Positions 19,901 to 21,731 of a stretch of 21,731 bases of DNA are shown here, in pieces. Location of the stretch: contig JADIZG010000043.1 in NCBI GenBank assembly GCA_016704895.1, positions 1-21,731 on the forward strand, read 5' to 3'. Position numbers and translations under genes: made by a program. Source of the stretch: Betaproteobacteria bacterium. GTDB lineage: Bacteria; Pseudomonadota; Gammaproteobacteria; Burkholderiales; Casimicrobiaceae. The notes beneath the pieces are model-generated. The model saw only the letters and a list, made by a program, of their open reading frames with translations. It searched no databases and was not told the DNA's origin. Within the stretch, counting starts at the first letter, position 1; every line of letters starts with the position of its first letter.

Positions 19901-20045
19901 ACGCGGTGGCCTGCGCGGCGACCGCCTCCTTCGACACCGCTTCGGAGCCGACCCGGCTCGCGAGCGCGCGCAGCGTCGTCGCCTCGTCGGCGAGGAACGC
20001 CGCGCGGATCGCGTCGCCGTCGGGATCCGAGGGGAACATCGTCAT
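16914..20045 (-). CDS. putA: PutA, bifunctional proline dehydrogenase / L-glutamate-gamma-semialdehyde dehydrogenase (short form)
   Basis: 1043 residues; oxidises proline to glutamate in two steps. The FAD-binding proline dehydrogenase barrel includes VKLSALHPRYE, RLVKGAYWDTEIKRAQ (Lys352), FASHNAHTVAW, and RLLENGANTSFVHRIAD. The NAD-dependent dehydrogenase half begins about residue 560, with SPWNFPLAIFTGQVAAAL, FTGSTEVAA, the general-base Glu798 (AETGGLNAM), and the catalytic Cys832 (SAGQRCSALR). QPFGGEGLSGTGPKAGG near the end is the usual PutA signature. There is no N-terminal ribbon-helix-helix DNA-binding domain and no long C-terminal domain, so this is the ~1000-residue enzyme-only type, not the trifunctional regulator of enterics. 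ATG 20045 overlaps the ybaK-type stop as ATGA; an alternative ATG is at 20039. Confidence 0.97.
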   Translation of the reverse strand: MTMFPSDPDGDAIRAAFLADEATTLRALASRVGSEAVSKEAVAAQATAWIEGVRARQSGNAGIEQFLTEYGLGTQEGVLLMCIAEALLRIPDAATADRLIRDKLSRGDWERHLGGSSALVNASTWALMLTGKLTRMAAGDERDPAAGYERLVARLGEPVVRVALRRAMKLMADEFVMGRTIGEALDRARKAPHANARHSFDMLGEAAYTAADARRYADAYADAIAAIGASVGDRTAPAWVQPSISVKLSALHPRYELAQAGRVLDELVPTVTALAALAKRVGIGFTVDAEEADRLELSLEIFARLRRDPSLAGWMGLGLAVQAYQKRARAVVDWLVALAGATRTRIPVRLVKGAYWDTEIKRAQMLGLAGYPVFTRKAHTDVSYLACATALLDAGDAVYPMFASHNAHTVAWVTAYAAGKRTADLEFQRLHGMGESLYAQVCAPPHGHACRVYAPVGSHEDLLPYLVRRLLENGANTSFVHRIADPSVSIADIVADPADLAARDGFTANPLTPLPRDLFADRVNSSGVTPADQPAMARFDAALADARSPRWRAGPIVGGERAGGVEREARDPSDRSRTIGTVVDADEALVGRALASLAGAQPAWDARGGRERAAILDAVADAFEAATEGFVVRLAREAGKTRMAAIAEVREAVDFCRYYATCARAHFAGALALPSPTGETNALSLHGRGVFACISPWNFPLAIFTGQVAAALAAGNTVAAKPAEQTPLTAALAVEVMLRAGLPADVIALLPGRGESVGAALVADPRVAGVAFTGSTEVAAIIARTLASRLPLVPLIAETGGLNAMIADSSALPEQVVADALVSAFDSAGQRCSALRVLCVQRDIAPRVVTLLQGAMDEISVGDPADRATDVGPVIDRVAQSALERHVDAMRELGFVRHRTPLPAACANGSFVAPTLVALDRLDRLAKEVFGPILHVVEWDAAGLDALVDAINATGYGLTMGVHSRIDATIARIASRARVGNLYVNRNMIGAVVGVQPFGGEGLSGTGPKAGGPHYLARFAVERTLTVNTAAAGGNAALLAQDR

Positions 20046-20536
20046 GCGGCGGGCGCGGTCGCGATGTCGACGAGCGTGGGCTTCAGCACGCGGATCGCGT
20101 CGGCAGGCGCGAGGCCGACGAGATAGCCGCGCCGCCCGCCGTTGATGTAGACGCGGGGGAGCTCCGCGATCGTCGCCTGCATGTAGACGGGCATCGCGCG
20201 CTTCGTGCCGAACGGGCTCGTGCCGCCGACCTGGTAGCCCGAGTGGCGGTCGGCGACCGCGGGCGCGCAGGGCGACACGGCCTTCACGCCGAGATGCCGC
20301 GCGAGGTTCTTCGTCGACACCTCGCGGTCGCCGTGCATCAGCACGATCATCGGCTGCTTGCGGTCGTCCTCCATGATGAGTGTCTTGACGACCTGGTGCT
20401 CCGGGACGCCGAGCTCGCGCGCCGACACGGCGGTGCCGCCGCGCTCCTCGTAGGGATAGGGGTGGTCGGTGAACGCGACGCCGTGCTCGCGCAGCACGCG
20501 CACGGCGTTGGTGACCGGCAGCTTGTCCTTGCTCAC
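20042..20536 (-). CDS. ybaK: YbaK/EbsC-family aminoacyl-tRNA deacylase (Cys-tRNA(Pro) type)
   Basis: 164 residues, matching YbaK (~159). It removes cysteine mis-attached to tRNA(Pro) in trans. Recognised blocks: TNAVRVLREHGVAFTDHPY at the N terminus, then VVKTLIMEDDRKQPMIVLMH with the conserved Lys, and SGYQVGGTSPFGTKRAMPVY carrying the GxxPFG loop typical of YbaK over ProX. The start is GTG (20536-20534), 16 bases after the methyltransferase stop; the frame runs open further upstream but inside the previous gene. Its stop overlaps putA as ATGA. Proline catabolism beside a tRNA(Pro) editing factor is a suggestive but possibly accidental pairing. Confidence 0.93.
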   Translation of the reverse strand: MSKDKLPVTNAVRVLREHGVAFTDHPYPYEERGGTAVSARELGVPEHQVVKTLIMEDDRKQPMIVLMHGDREVSTKNLARHLGVKAVSPCAPAVADRHSGYQVGGTSPFGTKRAMPVYMQATIAELPRVYINGGRRGYLVGLAPADAIRVLKPTLVDIATAPAA

Positions 20537-20552
20537 GATGGGTCGAGGTCGT

Positions 20553-21446
20553 TCAACGGACGGGCGCGCGGGCGACGACGGGCACCGACCACGGCTCGGG
20601 CCAGTGAATGCCGAAAGGCAGGTACGGTTCGCCGGCGACGCGCACGCCCGCGAAGCCCGACCGTCCGAGCTCGCGCAGGAGCGCATCGCGCGAGAAGAGG
20701 CGCATCTCGAGCGTCGTGCCCGGGCCGCCGTGGAACACGAGGTCGCCGTAGGTCTGCGTACGGCCGTCGGCGGTGCGGTTGGCGAGCGTCCATCGGCCGT
20801 GCTCCTCCGAGAGCGTCCAGTCGTGGAGGTCCGGGAAGTGCTCGACCGTGTCGGCGCCGAGGCTGAACGGTACCGTCAGCACGAAGACGCCACCCGGCTT
20901 GAGCAGCGCGAGCGCGTTGTCGAACGCGCGCGCCACCGGCGGCGCGACGTGCTCGAACACGTCGCTCGCGACGACGAAATCGTAGCGCCCGCGGCGCGCC
21001 GGATCGATCCGGGTGATGTCGACGCGAGGCTCGGTGTGGAACCAGGTGTTCTCGTAGTCGAACACGCGCGCGAGCGGGGTTGCGTAGCAGGAGGCGTCCG
21101 AGAGTCCCAGGCCGGCGAGGTCGCGGCGTGGCGCCAGCGCGGGGAGCGGCCGCGTCTCGCCCGTGAGCTCGTGCACCACGAGGTGCGCGATCGCCCGGAA
21201 CCGAACCGTCGACCCGCAGCGCGGGCACGAGGGCGATTCGCGGGTCAGCGCCGACAGGGGCGCCTGCGCGCGCGTGCCGCAGAGGTTGCATCGGAACGCG
21301 ATCCGCTCGCCGGGCGCGAGCGAGCGCGGATCGAGATCGCCGATCGTCGCGACTTCGTCGGGGGCGAACGCCCCGCCTGCGGGCGCGCGCCTGACGCGGC
21401 GCCACAGGCGCGAGGCGAGCGAGCGAGCGGCGCACCGGAGCGGCAT
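20553..21446 (-). CDS. class I SAM-dependent methyltransferase with N-terminal zinc ribbon
   Basis: 297 residues. Residues 53-77 form a four-cysteine zinc ribbon (CNLCG and CPRCG: Cys53, 56, 74, 77). The following part has methyltransferase-like sequence: YDFVVASDVFEHVAPP (motif II region, about residue 150), then ALLKPGGVFVLTVPF (motif III). A standard glycine-rich motif I is not seen; in its place is LAGLGLSDASCYATPLARVF followed by YENTWFHTEPRVDIT, a pattern I associate with a group of poorly studied methyltransferases. Substrate unknown. Gap of four bases to xerD and 16 to the ybaK-type gene, so it is in the same transcription unit. Confidence 0.8.
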   Translation of the reverse strand: MPLRCAARSLASRLWRRVRRAPAGGAFAPDEVATIGDLDPRSLAPGERIAFRCNLCGTRAQAPLSALTRESPSCPRCGSTVRFRAIAHLVVHELTGETRPLPALAPRRDLAGLGLSDASCYATPLARVFDYENTWFHTEPRVDITRIDPARRGRYDFVVASDVFEHVAPPVARAFDNALALLKPGGVFVLTVPFSLGADTVEHFPDLHDWTLSEEHGRWTLANRTADGRTQTYGDLVFHGGPGTTLEMRLFSRDALLRELGRSGFAGVRVAGEPYLPFGIHWPEPWSVPVVARAPVR

Positions 21447-21450
21447 CGAG

Positions 21451-21731
21451 TCACCCGCGCGGATGGTGCTGCGCGTGCAGCCGCTTCAGGCGCTCGCGCG
21501 CGACGTGCGTGTAGATCGTCGTCGTCGTGATGTCGGCATGGCCGAGCAGCAGCTGCACGACCCGGAGGTCCGCGCCGTGATTGAGCAGGTGCGTCGCGAA
21601 GGCGTGGCGGAGCACGTGCGGCGACACCGTGTCGGTCGGGATGCCGGCGATCGTCCCGTAGCGCTTGATCAGGTGCCAGAACGCCTGCCGCGTGAGCGGG
21701 CTGCGCCGAGCGGTCAGGAACAGGTGGTCGG
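21451..21731 (-). CDS. xerD: tyrosine recombinase XerD, C-terminal part only
   Basis: The window end cuts this gene; 93 C-terminal codons are present and end at TGA (21453-21451). XerD with XerC resolves chromosome dimers at dif. Catalytic landmarks: SPHVLRHAFATHLLNHGADL (HxLRH), LLLGHADITTTTIYTHVARE with the late His and the Tyr nucleophile in IYTHV, and the end LKRLHAQHHPRG, which matches XerD (the tail that contacts the partner) better than XerC. It heads the run xerD-methyltransferase-ybaK-putA. XerC or an integrase cannot be fully excluded without the N-terminal part. Confidence 0.88.
   Translation of the reverse strand, partial: DHLFLTARRSPLTRQAFWHLIKRYGTIAGIPTDTVSPHVLRHAFATHLLNHGADLRVVQLLLGHADITTTTIYTHVARERLKRLHAQHHPRG

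Noticed and set aside
21451..21731. XerD fragment considered as an integrase marking a genomic island
   Set aside because: The C-terminal sequence is typical housekeeping XerD, there is no tRNA or att-like repeat, and the neighbours are core genes.

Overview
This window looks like chromosomal sequence of a high-GC betaproteobacterium, probably uncultured or metagenome-derived. The gene order rpsU-yqeY-dnaG-rpoD, a Lys/Ala/Pro-rich N-terminal extension on RpoD, ThrH, and the general protein style point to Burkholderiales/Nitrosomonadales-like bacteria. That placement is inference; there is no rRNA or other direct taxonomic marker. Nearly all genes are on the minus strand; only tsaD and folB are on the plus strand.

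Layout. (1) 1-664: the left edge cuts a DUF1499 membrane protein whose frame is broken three times. (2) 997-5756: a minus-strand cluster reading thrH -> Gfo/Idh/MocA oxidoreductase -> GT2 -> GT2 -> GT4, with ATGA/GTGA overlaps, probably making or decorating a surface polysaccharide. (3) 6011-8367: a phosphate module of a PiT transporter flanked by two PhoU-like (DUF47) paralogues, with a possible FNR-type promoter and a 14-G tract in its leader. (4) 8718-14511: the macromolecular-synthesis cluster rpsU-yqeY-dnaG-rpoD, with a good rpsU promoter and terminator, internal promoters before dnaG and rpoD, and a dense repeat cluster with a perfect 30-bp inverted repeat running into the yqeY start. 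(5) 14738-16880: tsaD (+), plsY (-) and folB (+). (6) 16914-21731: a tight minus-strand run xerD (partial) -> zinc-ribbon methyltransferase -> ybaK-type deacylase -> putA (short bifunctional form).

Sequence quality matters here. The first 2.4 kb has about ten frame breaks in genes whose residues are otherwise well conserved, and single-base breaks occur in both GT2 genes and in rpoD. Several fall in homopolymers or repeats, and removing or adding one base restores exact codon counts. This points to base-calling or assembly errors, not real gene decay.

No clearly new defence, CRISPR, prophage or secondary-metabolite system is visible. The most unusual items are the repeat cluster at yqeY, the asymmetric DUF47 pair around pit, the candidate FNR-type promoter plus poly-G leader, and the REP-like pair at 5937-5993.
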